The notes below the pieces were generated by a model that did not search any database, was not told the origin of the DNA, and was given only the letters and a program-made list of their open reading frames with translations. 64,000 nucleotides of DNA from Pedobacter cryoconitis (GTDB lineage Bacteria; Bacteroidota; Bacteroidia; Sphingobacteriales; Sphingobacteriaceae). Position numbers and translations under genes: made by a program. The stretch lies in the NCBI RefSeq assembly GCF_014200595.1, contig NZ_JACHCG010000001.1, positions 2,790,001-2,854,000 on the forward strand, in the 5' to 3' direction. This document shows positions 49,569 to 58,275 of the stretch, in pieces. Each line of letters starts with the position of its first letter. The stretch's first letter is position 1.

Positions 49569-50420
49569 ATGAATACTGAGTTTAATTATAGCTATCCGGT
49601 TGTATTAACTATTGCCGGATCTGATAGTGGCGGCGGCGCGGGCATCCAGGCCGATCTAAAAACAATCTCGGCTTTAGGCTGCTATGGAACCTCTGCAATT
49701 ACAGCCATTACCGCACAAAACACGATGGGGATTACCAATCTGTTTGAGCTGCCTGTTAGTGTTGTGACCGACCAGATTAAAGCTGTAACCGAAGATATCA
49801 AACCTCATGCAATCAAAATAGGTATGATCCCAAATTCAGCATTATTACAGGCCATATTTGATATTTTAAGTTTGTATCCTGAAATCCCCGTGATTCTGGA
49901 CCCGGTGATGATCGCCACGAGTGGCCGCCGTTTAGTGGAACAAAATACTATTGAATTATTGAAAACAGTATTGATCCCTATAACTGCTTTAGTCACGCCA
50001 AATCTGGATGAGGCGGCCATTTTAGCAGACATGGAAATTTCTACAGTAGCACAGATGAAAATTGCAGCGCATCAAATCCTCAATTTTGGTGGCCAGGCGG
50101 TATTGATTAAAGGCGGACATTTAAAAGGCAGCAAACTTTATGATGTTTATCTTGATAAAACCGGGAAGGAAATCGTCTATGAAAATGATACTATTTCCAG
50201 TCAAAATACACATGGTACAGGCTGTACGTTATCTGCTGCTATTGCTTGTTTTATAGCACGAAACATGGAATTGCCCGAGGCTATAAAAAATGCAGAATCT
50301 TATGTGCATCGTGCTATTTATGAGGGGCTTGATGTGAAAACAGGAAAAGGTAAAGGGCCATTAAATCATTTTTATGCTCCTATTCCGCTGATTAAGCTGC
50401 CTGTGGATATGAAAAATTAA
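49569..50420 (+). CDS. thiD: Hydroxymethylpyrimidine/phosphomethylpyrimidine kinase
   Basis: 283 residues from ATG 49569 (MNTEFNYS), close to the usual 265-270. Ribokinase-fold motifs: TIAGSDSGGGAGIQADLKT at the N-terminus, AITAQNT, DPVMIATSG, TPNLDEA, and the anion-hole/base motif GTGCTLSAAIA. It phosphorylates HMP twice in the pyrimidine branch of thiamine synthesis, in the cytoplasm. It stands apart from other thi genes, and no TPP riboswitch is seen. An in-frame ATG at 49428 after an A-rich leader would add a hydrophobic stretch; it is possible but not typical. Confidence 0.93.
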   Translation: MNTEFNYSYPVVLTIAGSDSGGGAGIQADLKTISALGCYGTSAITAITAQNTMGITNLFELPVSVVTDQIKAVTEDIKPHAIKIGMIPNSALLQAIFDILSLYPEIPVILDPVMIATSGRRLVEQNTIELLKTVLIPITALVTPNLDEAAILADMEISTVAQMKIAAHQILNFGGQAVLIKGGHLKGSKLYDVYLDKTGKEIVYENDTISSQNTHGTGCTLSAAIACFIARNMELPEAIKNAESYVHRAIYEGLDVKTGKGKGPLNHFYAPIPLIKLPVDMKN

Positions 50421-50432
50421 TATATTTGAACC

Positions 50433-50666
50433 ATGGCAGATTTAAAAACAGAATTCTCAGTAGAATTTGAAGGTGAAACAATTCCAGTAATCATTACTGA
50501 AGTTGAAAATGAAGATGATTCAATTTTCATGGTAGAGATACCAGATCAGGAAAAATTTGAAATCTTTCTTTCTGAAGATGATATGTGGGTAACCAATGAT
50601 GAGGTTACTGTAGATGAAGACCTTATTTTTCTTATCGGAGATAAATTTGAAAGCTTGCAGCCTTAA
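50433..50666 (+). CDS. Small acidic protein downstream of thiD
   Basis: 77 residues, very acidic (about a third Asp/Glu), all-beta pattern: EFSVEFEGETIPVIITEVENEDDSIFMVEIPDQEKFEIFL. Twelve bases after thiD on the same strand, so cotranscribed. No family recognised; the start MADLKTEFSVEF fits a small cytoplasmic protein. Its stop overlaps the stop of the convergent AsmA gene by four bases. Confidence 0.6.
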   Translation: MADLKTEFSVEFEGETIPVIITEVENEDDSIFMVEIPDQEKFEIFLSEDDMWVTNDEVTVDEDLIFLIGDKFESLQP

Positions 50667-53101
50667 CTGTCCTTATCTTTTTTTCCAACCAGCTTAAATT
50701 TGATCTTACCGTCCTCTCCGTCCGTGGCGAGGATGTGTATGACAATCCCTTTCATCCTACGCTCTTTAAGCTCTTGTTTATCCGTAATATCTTCATCTTT
50801 CTTCGGATTTCGGAGCGGCACATCAAGCAATATATTTGTCCCTTTTCCGGTAGTTGCATAAACACCCGCCAGGTTCATGTTCAATAAGCTTGAATTGATC
50901 ATCATCGGTTTGATAGTAACAAGCCTTCCTTTGATATCAAAATTACCATTAAGGTTATCAAATGTAATATTGTCCAGATTGCGGAACGGAAAAGCAAACT
51001 TCCCAATACTTTTCACTGCATTATAATTGAGTAAAGCTCCTTTTTTAAGGTCAAAATTAACGTTTCCATTCATGGAGCCCGGGATAAGTTTACCCTGTCC
51101 GTCTATACTCCCTGTAACATTGGTTTTGGTAAAGAAACTACCTTTCAGATTTTTATAAGTCGGGCTTTCCAGACCAAAATTATCAAATGAATAAAAGAAG
51201 TCACTGATATTGACGTTGGAAACTACCGTATTTAATGCGAAGTTATTCAAACGGCCATTTTGCTGTAATTTCCCGTTAAGCTTAATCGAGCCTCCGCCAT
51301 GTTTTAAACTTACATTTTTCAAATTCAATCCATTTTCAGAGAGGAAAATATCTGCCGTTGCGTTACTTCCTGTAAATTTGTTATAATGAACTTTATCAAC
51401 TCGTAAATTGATTTCAGCATTGCCCTTTTCGAGCATCGTATTCATCTGAGTAGCGAAATTATTGCTTTTATTCTTTGATTTAACGGGTGTACTATTTTTC
51501 CTGGTTCCCAAAAAGGCAAGAAAATCACCTAAATAGAGGTTTTGACTATGCATCCTCCAGTTCAGCAGAATTTTCTCCGGGGAATTATAGTAAAGATTCA
51601 GGAAATTTTTCACACTCCCATCCATAAAGACCACGCTTTTACCACTTTGAAGCCTGATGTCATGAATCAAAAGATCCGGGCCTTTGAAGTCCAGGAAAAT
51701 AGATGTGTTTTTAAAATTAACCCCTCTGGGTACATAACTTACATCTGCATTTTTTACGTTGATTGTTCCGGTTAACATCGGTTTATTCAACTTAAAGTCT
51801 ACAATATCTGCACTATAGTTCAATTTTACATCGGCCGTGCCTTTGGTAAAGTTTAAAACGTCGGTGCCTAAAACAGTAGATAATTTAGCAACATTAAACT
51901 GAGATTTAAAAATACCGGTTGCTACTGGTTTATCCAGATTATGAATAAAAACAGTATCAATTGTAAAAGGAAGTTCTTTATAACTACCAGAGAAATGATA
52001 AAGTTTAATCGCAGAGTTCTCATCTGTATAACCTTTTCCATTGATAAAATTATTGGTATAAACACCCGCAAAATTACAATTATCGACTATTCCTCCAAAA
52101 CCTGTCAGCGTATTATCCTTTATCGCTGCTTTTACAAAAATTGAAGGATCTCCCCCTGCACCCATATTTCCTTCTATAATAGCTTTGGCAAAAATGGGTT
52201 TATCCAGATTAAACATATTCAGCCTTGAACTGATATTTGGAGCCAGCAAAGCAGATGCACTTTTCCAGAGTATATTCGGTGCTTCTACACTGATAGAGAA
52301 TTCAACCGGATCTTTTGATATCTTAAATTTCGCACCCAGGATGAAAGGGTCTGTCCCTATATTCAGCACATTAGGTTTGACTTCTATAATGCCAGCTTTC
52401 TCATTATAAGCGATATCCATTTTTCCTTCCAGCAACTTATCTTTTACGAAACTCCCTCTTTTTGTATTGAAGGCAAGGCTGCGTACTAATGTTTTTAGAT
52501 TCACGTCAGCTTTCCACCCTGAAGCAGGATAGTCTATTTTCCCGCTAAAGTCTTGTACCGCAAATAAAAACAGTTTATTTCCTTTTCTGTTATCCAGAAT
52601 AAAACGCACAGCATTCAGATCAAAACGCCTGATCTGGGCAGGTGAAGAACTGTCATCTTTTACTTCGGGTTCTTTCTTAGGCTTTTTCTTAAAAACAGAG
52701 GTATTACTATAGCCGTTACTATCAGTATATAAGTAAATTGAAGCATCATTGATAGTAACTTTCTTAATTTCGATAGTACCTTTTAACAAGGCCATGGTAT
52801 TAACTGAAATATCAAGATCACCTGCGGTAAGCAGCGAATGGTGATGAACATTCCATAAGCTGTCTTTAATTTCTACTTTTTTCAAAGATACCGAGACATT
52901 GGGAAAACCTTTAAGAAAGGTAGGTTCAATAGTAGCAATAGTCAGGTTACCATTGAGGCTCTTATTTAATTCTTTGGTTATAGAGGCTTGTAATTCCTTT
53001 TTATTAGCGCCTACATAGATTGCGAGGCCGATAAAGATCACAATGATCAGTACAATAAGAGCAGAAAAAATTTGAACAGAGCGTTTTAACCAAAAGGGCA
53101 T
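50663..53101 (-). CDS. AsmA-family protein
   Basis: 812 residues. One N-terminal membrane anchor (IFSALIVLIIVIFIGLAIYVG) and then a very long run of beta strands. AsmA N-terminal signature after the anchor: NKKELQASITKELNKSLNGNLTIATIEPTFLKGFPNVSVSLKKVEIKDS. Repeated strand-rich blocks (for example ISSRLNMFNLDKPIFAKAIIEGNMG and AVKSIGKFAFPFRNLDNITFDNLNGNFDIKG) are typical of AsmA/TamB-like lipid-bridge proteins. The protein lies in the periplasm, likely in envelope lipid transport or outer-membrane maintenance. Confidence 0.9.
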   Translation of the reverse strand: MPFWLKRSVQIFSALIVLIIVIFIGLAIYVGANKKELQASITKELNKSLNGNLTIATIEPTFLKGFPNVSVSLKKVEIKDSLWNVHHHSLLTAGDLDISVNTMALLKGTIEIKKVTINDASIYLYTDSNGYSNTSVFKKKPKKEPEVKDDSSSPAQIRRFDLNAVRFILDNRKGNKLFLFAVQDFSGKIDYPASGWKADVNLKTLVRSLAFNTKRGSFVKDKLLEGKMDIAYNEKAGIIEVKPNVLNIGTDPFILGAKFKISKDPVEFSISVEAPNILWKSASALLAPNISSRLNMFNLDKPIFAKAIIEGNMGAGGDPSIFVKAAIKDNTLTGFGGIVDNCNFAGVYTNNFINGKGYTDENSAIKLYHFSGSYKELPFTIDTVFIHNLDKPVATGIFKSQFNVAKLSTVLGTDVLNFTKGTADVKLNYSADIVDFKLNKPMLTGTINVKNADVSYVPRGVNFKNTSIFLDFKGPDLLIHDIRLQSGKSVVFMDGSVKNFLNLYYNSPEKILLNWRMHSQNLYLGDFLAFLGTRKNSTPVKSKNKSNNFATQMNTMLEKGNAEINLRVDKVHYNKFTGSNATADIFLSENGLNLKNVSLKHGGGSIKLNGKLQQNGRLNNFALNTVVSNVNISDFFYSFDNFGLESPTYKNLKGSFFTKTNVTGSIDGQGKLIPGSMNGNVNFDLKKGALLNYNAVKSIGKFAFPFRNLDNITFDNLNGNFDIKGRLVTIKPMMINSSLLNMNLAGVYATTGKGTNILLDVPLRNPKKDEDITDKQELKERRMKGIVIHILATDGEDGKIKFKLVGKKDKDS

Positions 53102-53203
53102 AGAAGAGTGTTTGCGTAATAAACGTTTAAAATAAGGAAATTGTTTAAAGGTAGTTTTGTTCTGTGAAATTGATTATTTTTATATCAACAAATCCACACG
53201 ACG

Positions 53204-54124
53204 ATGAACACCATAAATTCAGGCTATAAAAAAACTTTAAGGTTCGTTTTTACAGTAAGCTGTTTAACCTTTGTTTGTTCTATTTTATCAAAAAATTCAA
53301 ATGCGCAGTCACCTGTAGTAACTAAGATAACCTTTCAAAAGGATAAGTACAACCGGATCTTTATTCCTGTAAAGATTGATAGAGATAGTATGTCTCTTTT
53401 ATTCGGGACTTATGCTAAACCGTTAAGACTAACCCCCTATTTCCAAAGTACGCGGTCACTTTCTCCAAGCGGGGACATTCTGACGCTGGTTGCGCCTAAT
53501 GGCCGGCCCCATGACCGCCTGCTTTTTTATTCTCCAAAAATCACAGTCGGAAAACTTAAATTCAGAAGTGAACAAGCTATTGTAAATTATGCTTTTCCTG
53601 ATACAATTATTGCCGGAGCGACCGGAACTGAAATGGTTTACCGCTATAACTGGATGATTAATAATGATCAGAATCAAATTTCTATTTCTAAACAGCCATT
53701 TACGCCATCAGCAGCTTTTACAACTATCAATTATAAGAATGATTCTTATCCAAAAGTTGCGGTGGAAATTGCTGGTATCAAAACTAATTTCGCATTGGAT
53801 TTCGGATCAGGCGCAGGTTTTCAAATCAACTCCAGATCTGATTTAGGACGCAAATTAATTGCTGATTATAACCTTAAACCAGTTAAGAGAATCTTGTCTG
53901 ACATCCATGCTAAACAAGTAAGGGATACAATTTATGAGGTAAATGTACCTGGATTACTTTTTAACGGGATTCAATTACCACAGCAAAAGATCCAGTTAAG
54001 TTCTGCTTTTCCGCAAAATATAGTGGGCACAGGATTTTTGGGAGACTATAATGTAATTCTTAACAATTCAAGAAAACGAAAAATCGGAAACACGGTAATT
54101 TTAGAGAAGAGACTTTCAAAATAA
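53204..54124 (+). CDS. Secreted retropepsin-like protein with degenerate active site
   Basis: 306 residues, signal peptide (FVFTVSCLTFVCSILSKNSNAQ). The C-terminal half follows the clan AA pattern, with NFALDFGSGAGFQINS in the place of the usual D[ST]G-[AST], then LSDIHAKQVRDTIYEV and GTGFLGDYNVIL, the family's late ILG/LG strand. Asp and Gly remain but the Thr/Ser after Asp is Phe, so catalysis is doubtful; it may bind peptides or be a pseudo-enzyme. A TAGTTTTG promoter element lies at 53152-53159. Confidence 0.65.
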   Translation: MNTINSGYKKTLRFVFTVSCLTFVCSILSKNSNAQSPVVTKITFQKDKYNRIFIPVKIDRDSMSLLFGTYAKPLRLTPYFQSTRSLSPSGDILTLVAPNGRPHDRLLFYSPKITVGKLKFRSEQAIVNYAFPDTIIAGATGTEMVYRYNWMINNDQNQISISKQPFTPSAAFTTINYKNDSYPKVAVEIAGIKTNFALDFGSGAGFQINSRSDLGRKLIADYNLKPVKRILSDIHAKQVRDTIYEVNVPGLLFNGIQLPQQKIQLSSAFPQNIVGTGFLGDYNVILNNSRKRKIGNTVILEKRLSK

Positions 54125-54186
54125 TACGCTAATTTCATTTTTACATAAATAAGACAGAGTAAATCTGACTAAGTGATTCTTTTACA

Positions 54187-54194
54187 TACATTTG
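54187..54194 (+). promoter_or_regulatory. -7 element of the Rrf2 operon
   Basis: TACATTTG (TAnnTTTG), immediately followed by the palindrome at 54197-54217, so regulator binding would block transcription. Confidence 0.5.
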
Positions 54195-54196
54195 TA

Positions 54197-54217
54197 CTGT
54201 AACAATAATTATTACAG
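54197..54217. promoter_or_regulatory. Candidate Rrf2 operator
   Basis: 21-base palindrome with one mismatched pair (CTGTAA ... TTACAG), ending at the base before the Rrf2-type ATG. Strong candidate for autorepression of the regulator-reductase operon. Confidence 0.65.
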
Positions 54218-54634
54218 ATGAATAATGCAAAGTTTGCCACTGCCTTACATATCCTCACCTTACTTGATTTAGCTAAGGGCCAGAGGTTATCTTCAGAATG
54301 GATTGCCGGCAGTATTAATCTGAATCCGGCACTTGTCAGGAAGGAAATCAGTAACCTGCGGAAACTAGGGTTTATTTCCAGTAAGGAAGGGAATGGTGGC
54401 GGGTGTACGCTTGCCCGTCCTTCAGCAGAGATTTTTTTGTCAGAGATTTATAAGGCTGTACGTATGCCTCCACTGCTTGGTAGTTCGAATACACCAAATC
54501 CTTCCTGTATGGTAGGCCGCCAGATTAATCAGCACCTGGAGGGGTTGTATACCGAGGCAGAGCTTTCGCTCACCAGCAAATTAGAAAAAAGAACACTGAA
54601 AGAGTTTGGTGAAAAATTTCAACCAGCATTGTAA
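54218..54634 (+). CDS. Rrf2-family transcriptional regulator
   Basis: 138 residues. Winged helix with FATALHILTLLDLAKGQRLSSEWIAGSINLNPALVRKEISNLRKLG and the wing SSKEGNGGGCTLARP; the C-terminal part has one Cys (PSCMVG) where iron-sulfur Rrf2 proteins have three. Cys in the wing and this Cys could sense redox or electrophiles, as in YwnA-like relatives. The following reductase gene, 19 bases on, is the likely target. Confidence 0.9.
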   Translation: MNNAKFATALHILTLLDLAKGQRLSSEWIAGSINLNPALVRKEISNLRKLGFISSKEGNGGGCTLARPSAEIFLSEIYKAVRMPPLLGSSNTPNPSCMVGRQINQHLEGLYTEAELSLTSKLEKRTLKEFGEKFQPAL

Positions 54635-54653
54635 AATATAAAATTAAAATCAC

Positions 54654-55307
54654 ATGAATATAGTCTTAATCGGAGCCTCTGGATTTGTAGGTTCAGCCAT
54701 CTTAAAAGAAGCATTAAACAGAGGTCACGAAGTAACCGCTGTAGTGAGAAACCCTGAAAAAATCACAGTACATCATGATCATTTAAAAATAGAAAAAGCT
54801 GATGTACTGGATGCCGCTCAGGTAACCAAAGTAGTAAATGGTAAGGACGCAGTGATCAGCGCTTACAATTCCGGATGGACTAATCCGGAGATTTACGCAG
54901 ATTTTTTAAAGGGTTCACAAGCTATACAGGCTGGTATTAAAGCATCGGATGTGAAAAGATATATCGTAATTGGTGGTGCCGGAAGTTTAGAGGTTGCCCC
55001 TGGCGTACAAGCTGTTGATACACCTGATTTCCCTGCTGCTTATAAACCTGGTGCAACTGCTGCCAGGGATTATCTGAATATTATTAAGGAAGAAAAAGAT
55101 TTAGACTGGACGTTTTTCAGCCCGGCTTTTGAAATGGGCCCGCAAACTTCAGGAGTTCGTAAAGGTTCTTATAGAACAAGTTTAGATACACCGGTATTTG
55201 ATGAAAATGGCAGAAGTATTTTATCAGTAGAAGATTTAGCGGTTGCTATTATTGACGAACTGGAGAATGCAAAACATGTAAAACAACGTTTTACTGCTGC
55301 ATATTAA
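54654..55307 (+). CDS. NAD(P)-binding oxidoreductase (atypical SDR/NmrA-like)
   Basis: 217 residues. Rossmann motif MNIVLIGASGFVGSAILKEALNRGHEVTAVVRNPEK, then KADVLDAAQV, VISAYNSGW, KRYIVIGGAGSLEV, and SPAFEMGP with ILSVEDLAVAIIDELE at the end. This is the flavin-reductase/NAD(P)H-dehydrogenase-like class of single-domain atypical SDRs, often under Rrf2 or HTH regulators. Cytoplasmic. Substrate unknown. Confidence 0.9.
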   Translation: MNIVLIGASGFVGSAILKEALNRGHEVTAVVRNPEKITVHHDHLKIEKADVLDAAQVTKVVNGKDAVISAYNSGWTNPEIYADFLKGSQAIQAGIKASDVKRYIVIGGAGSLEVAPGVQAVDTPDFPAAYKPGATAARDYLNIIKEEKDLDWTFFSPAFEMGPQTSGVRKGSYRTSLDTPVFDENGRSILSVEDLAVAIIDELENAKHVKQRFTAAY

Positions 55308-55321
55308 TTTGCCTGGTAAAA

Positions 55322-55359
55322 AGGGCTGTCATTTTTTAGCATGGCGGCCCTTTTTGATT
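55322..55359. terminator. Rho-independent terminator
   Basis: AAAAAGGGC pairs with GCCCTTTTT over nine bases around a 20-base loop, with T-runs on both strands, between the reductase operon and the convergent pentapeptide-repeat gene. Suitable for both directions. Confidence 0.8.
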
Positions 55360-55365
55360 AATCAT

Positions 55366-55950
55366 TTAATCAACGATTTTTATCCCCAGACTATCTAAAA
55401 AAGAAATAGCAGCTGGTAATTGAAAGATAGCACCCTTGATCTTATTACCTGAAGGATCTATCTGATAGTTCTGCGCCGCTGTAAAATTAGCCATCCTGAG
55501 ATCAGTACTGGAAAAAGTAGACCCTAAAAAATCAGTACCGTTAAAATCTGCACTGCTCAGGTTACAGTTCGAAAAATCAACCTCCCTTGCTGTACAGTTG
55601 GTAAGCTTTATTTTTTTAAGATTCTTTCCAAAAAAGCTGGAATAACTCAAAATAGAGCTTTTAGCATTGATGGAGAAAGGATTCAGCGTATCGTACCAAA
55701 GTATACCGATAGCTTTACAATTCACGACAATTAGATTACTTATAAAAGTATCTTTAAATTTAATCAGTGAAATATCACAGTCTTCAAAGGTGCAGTTATT
55801 GAAAGTACAGTCTTCAAACAGACATCCTTTGATAGTTGACTTATAAAAGGTACATCCTTCGAAATAACGGCTAACCAGATGTTTATCTTCGTAGTTTATG
55901 TTTTCGAAACGCTTTTGGTGATGTGTGATCTGTTCATCGGCAGTACTCAA
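55366..55950 (-). CDS. Pentapeptide-repeat protein, TTG start
   Basis: 194 residues. Repeats of the A(D/N)LxX / xxFxx form from about 28 to 65 (FEGCTFYKSTIKGCLFEDCT) and 105-165 (REVDFSNCNLSSADFNGTDF), predicted to form a right-handed square beta-helix. Qnr/McbG-like proteins of this fold mimic DNA and guard gyrase, but many members do other things. There is no ATG near the front; TTG at 55950 overlaps the TGA of the upstream barrel gene (TTGA), so translation is probably coupled. Cysteines recur within the repeats. Confidence 0.8.
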   Translation of the reverse strand: MSTADEQITHHQKRFENINYEDKHLVSRYFEGCTFYKSTIKGCLFEDCTFNNCTFEDCDISLIKFKDTFISNLIVVNCKAIGILWYDTLNPFSINAKSSILSYSSFFGKNLKKIKLTNCTAREVDFSNCNLSSADFNGTDFLGSTFSSTDLRMANFTAAQNYQIDPSGNKIKGAIFQLPAAISFLDSLGIKIVD

Positions 55951-56531
55951 AACCGTACACCTGCTTGAAAAGTTATACCATGAGGGTTAATATCCAGGTC
56001 GTTAAGGGTATTGTTAAATCCTTTAAAACCAGCTGAGATATAAGGTGCAATACGATTTGTTACTTTATAGCGGACGCCAAAACCACCGTACAGGTATAAT
56101 CCTCTTTCATTAATACGTTTGATAGTTAGCGGATCTGCTTCGCTGGAACGGTCATATCTGAGAAAAGTAATACCTGCCGAAGCCTCTGCGAAAGGTTCAA
56201 ACTTAGATTTATTCGTAATATCATAACTTACATTGGCATAAACCGGGATAAGTTTCATGTTATGAAGAAGCAAGGCATTATCAAAATGCAGTTTTGTAGT
56301 AGCATAGCCAATTCCAATACCTGGTTTAAAACGACTTTCCAGATTCCTGGTTACTTTGAATGATGGCCCGTTAAAGTAATTGCTGTGCGTAGAACGCAGA
56401 AATTCATAGGCTGGAGAGAAAGTATATCGCGGCTCATCGTTTGCCGTTTTTGTCTCTTGTTGAGCATTCGCAGTGATTGAAAAACCGCACGCTAAAAGCA
56501 GTGCTAAGTTTAAAGTTAAAATCCTTTTCAT
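55947..56531 (-). CDS. Small outer-membrane beta-barrel protein
   Basis: 194 residues with signal peptide (LALLLACGFSITANAQ). The mature protein is a run of amphipathic strands and ends in RF, as 8-stranded barrels of the OmpX/OmpA-like porin family do. GLYLYGGFGVRYKVTNRIAPYISAGFKGFNN is the recognisable strand-turn-strand part. Function unknown. Its stop overlaps the start of the pentapeptide-repeat gene. Confidence 0.8.
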   Translation of the reverse strand: MKRILTLNLALLLACGFSITANAQQETKTANDEPRYTFSPAYEFLRSTHSNYFNGPSFKVTRNLESRFKPGIGIGYATTKLHFDNALLLHNMKLIPVYANVSYDITNKSKFEPFAEASAGITFLRYDRSSEADPLTIKRINERGLYLYGGFGVRYKVTNRIAPYISAGFKGFNNTLNDLDINPHGITFQAGVRF

Positions 56532-56976
56532 ATTCTAAGCAAATCTAATATATTTTGAAATGCAGAGAAATATAATATCCGATTAAATTGTCTCTCATAG
56601 AACGGATTTGTTTTCTCATGATTCTGTATTATTAATTTTCAACCTGACTTTTATTGCTGAATCCAGGTAACCAGCTAAAATCCAGCTCCCCTTACTGCAT
56701 GGCAAAGCTAGAGTTTCCCCATATCAATAATCTTATCATATCGTAAGATATTGATTAAAATACAGGATAAAACGTCTGAATACCGTTTTGATAATTTAAT
56801 TGAAAAAGAAATGTTAAAATATTTGATGTTAAGATCAAATATCTGTTGATTTGCATAATTTTTAATGAGTCTAAATAGATTGCAGATAGCACAGTTAAAA
56901 GGATTAGTTTTTCTTCAAAAAAATAATAAATGATAACTTTTACGTCTGAAGCCGTATGTTTTGCTTATAAATCCTA
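56532..56976. other. Divergent gap with inverted repeat
   Basis: No gene seen in 445 bases. It holds an inverted repeat ATCAAT(A)ATCTTA / TAAGATATTGAT at 56723-56755 around TCATATCG, twelve pairs with one bulged A, between the divergent barrel and PepSY genes. It could be an operator for a metal or redox regulator, or an RNA hairpin. Confidence 0.45.
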
Positions 56977-58125
56977 ATGACAAGATTTCGCAAAATAATA
57001 GGTCAAATACATCTCTGGCTAGGTTTAATCACTGGGTTAGTTGTACTGATAGTCAGTATTACCGGCTGCTTGTTTGTTTTCCAAAAAGAGATATCTGATC
57101 TTATACACCAGGAAACATTTTTTGTTAAACCACCTTCATCAACTGTTACACTTCCTTATAGTACACTTTTAAAGAAGGCTGAGCAGGCATTGGGGAAGGA
57201 TCATCCGGTCAATTTTTCTACAACTTATAAGGATAAGGAACATGCGTGGGAGTTCATGACTTATAAGGCAGGTGATCCAAAAGCATTAACTTACTTTGGA
57301 TCAATTGATTATTATGAGTCTGTTTTCATTAATCCGTATACAGGGGCGGTTACAGGCTTACATGATTATAAATACGATTTCTTTAATATCGTAAAGTTCA
57401 TTCACTGGAGTTTGTTATTAAATGATACTTACGGCCAGAACATTGTTGGTTATAGTACGCTGATATTCGTATTCATGCTGGTTACTGGTATGATTATGTG
57501 GTGGCCAAAAAAATGGAGTAAAACCAATATCAATAAAAGTTTTAAGGTCAAATGGAAGGCTGGATTCAAACGGGTAGTTTATGATCTTCATAATGTTTCC
57601 GGGTTTTACGTGATGTTAATTACGCTGGTATTGGCCTTAACGGGTATGGTATTCGCATTTAAATGGTTTCAGACTACTGTTTATGTGGTAGCTTCCGGAT
57701 CTACGACGCCTCCTGAGGTTAAGCAGGTGAAATCAAAGCCAGCTCCTGCTGTGTTATATCCGGTAGATATTGCATTTAACAAGGCTAAAGTGTTGTTACC
57801 TGCTTCAGACAGAATAAACGTCTCCCCTGCTGCTGGCGACGAAGGTGTAATTTACATTTATGGTATAAAGGGTAAGGAAACTTATTATCATGCTGATGCT
57901 TTACAATTTGATCAGTATTCAGGGAAATTGCTGTACAGAAGAAATTACGAGGAGCAAAATGCGGGTGAAAAATTAGTTGGGATGAATTATGATATTCATG
58001 TGGGAGCTATTTTAGGTTTACCCGGGAAAATCATCGCTTTTATTGCCAGTTTAGTTGCCGCAAGCTTACCTGTAACCGGGTTTATGATCTGGTTGAACAG
58101 GAAAAAGAAAAAAAAGAAAAAATAG
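56977..58125 (+). CDS. PepSY-associated transmembrane protein (PiuB-like)
   Basis: 382 residues. N-terminal membrane helix LGLITGLVVLIVSITGCLFVFQKEI, a periplasmic PepSY-type region (YESVFINPYTGAVTGLHDY), the helices IVGYSTLIFVFMLVTGMIMWW and YVMLITLVLALTGMVFAF, and the end helix IIAFIASLVAASLPVTGFMIW, followed by a Lys-rich tail. His residues (IHLW, FIHW, YDLH, YDIHVG) are placed to bind heme. Members serve as inner-membrane ferric-siderophore reductases near TonB receptors, none of which is seen here. Confidence 0.9.
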   Translation: MTRFRKIIGQIHLWLGLITGLVVLIVSITGCLFVFQKEISDLIHQETFFVKPPSSTVTLPYSTLLKKAEQALGKDHPVNFSTTYKDKEHAWEFMTYKAGDPKALTYFGSIDYYESVFINPYTGAVTGLHDYKYDFFNIVKFIHWSLLLNDTYGQNIVGYSTLIFVFMLVTGMIMWWPKKWSKTNINKSFKVKWKAGFKRVVYDLHNVSGFYVMLITLVLALTGMVFAFKWFQTTVYVVASGSTTPPEVKQVKSKPAPAVLYPVDIAFNKAKVLLPASDRINVSPAAGDEGVIYIYGIKGKETYYHADALQFDQYSGKLLYRRNYEEQNAGEKLVGMNYDIHVGAILGLPGKIIAFIASLVAASLPVTGFMIWLNRKKKKKKK

Positions 58126-58126
58126 A

Positions 58127-58157
58127 TTTGGTTTTGAATTATTGTTTTCTATCTTTG
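58127..58157 (+). promoter_or_regulatory. Promoter of tRNA-Asp
   Basis: TTTG (58127-58130), 19-base spacer, TATCTTTG (58150-58157): a full match to the Bacteroidota housekeeping promoter. The tRNA starts 20 bases further on. Confidence 0.8.
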
Positions 58158-58177
58158 CAGCCCCGCAAGGGAGAAAC

Positions 58178-58251
58178 GGACCGGTAGTTCAGCTGGTTAG
58201 AATGCCGCCCTGTCACGGCGGAGGTCGCGGGTTCGAGTCCCGTCCGGTCCG
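58178..58251 (+). tRNA. tRNA-Asp(GTC): tRNA-Asp (anticodon GTC)
   Basis: 74 nucleotides. Acceptor stem GGACCGG / CCGGTCC with discriminator G, D arm with AGTTCAGCTGGTTAG, anticodon stem GCCGC / GCGGC around CCTGTCAC with GTC at 58212-58214, and T arm with GGGTTCGAGTCCC. CCA is not encoded. A promoter and a strong terminator bracket it. Confidence 0.96.
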
Positions 58252-58275
58252 CAAGATGTAAATCTTGAAAACATT

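Noticed and set aside
50421..50428. TATATTTG as promoter of the small gene after thiD
   Set aside because: It starts directly after the thiD stop and ends four bases before the ATG, too close for a normal leader. The two genes probably share one transcript.
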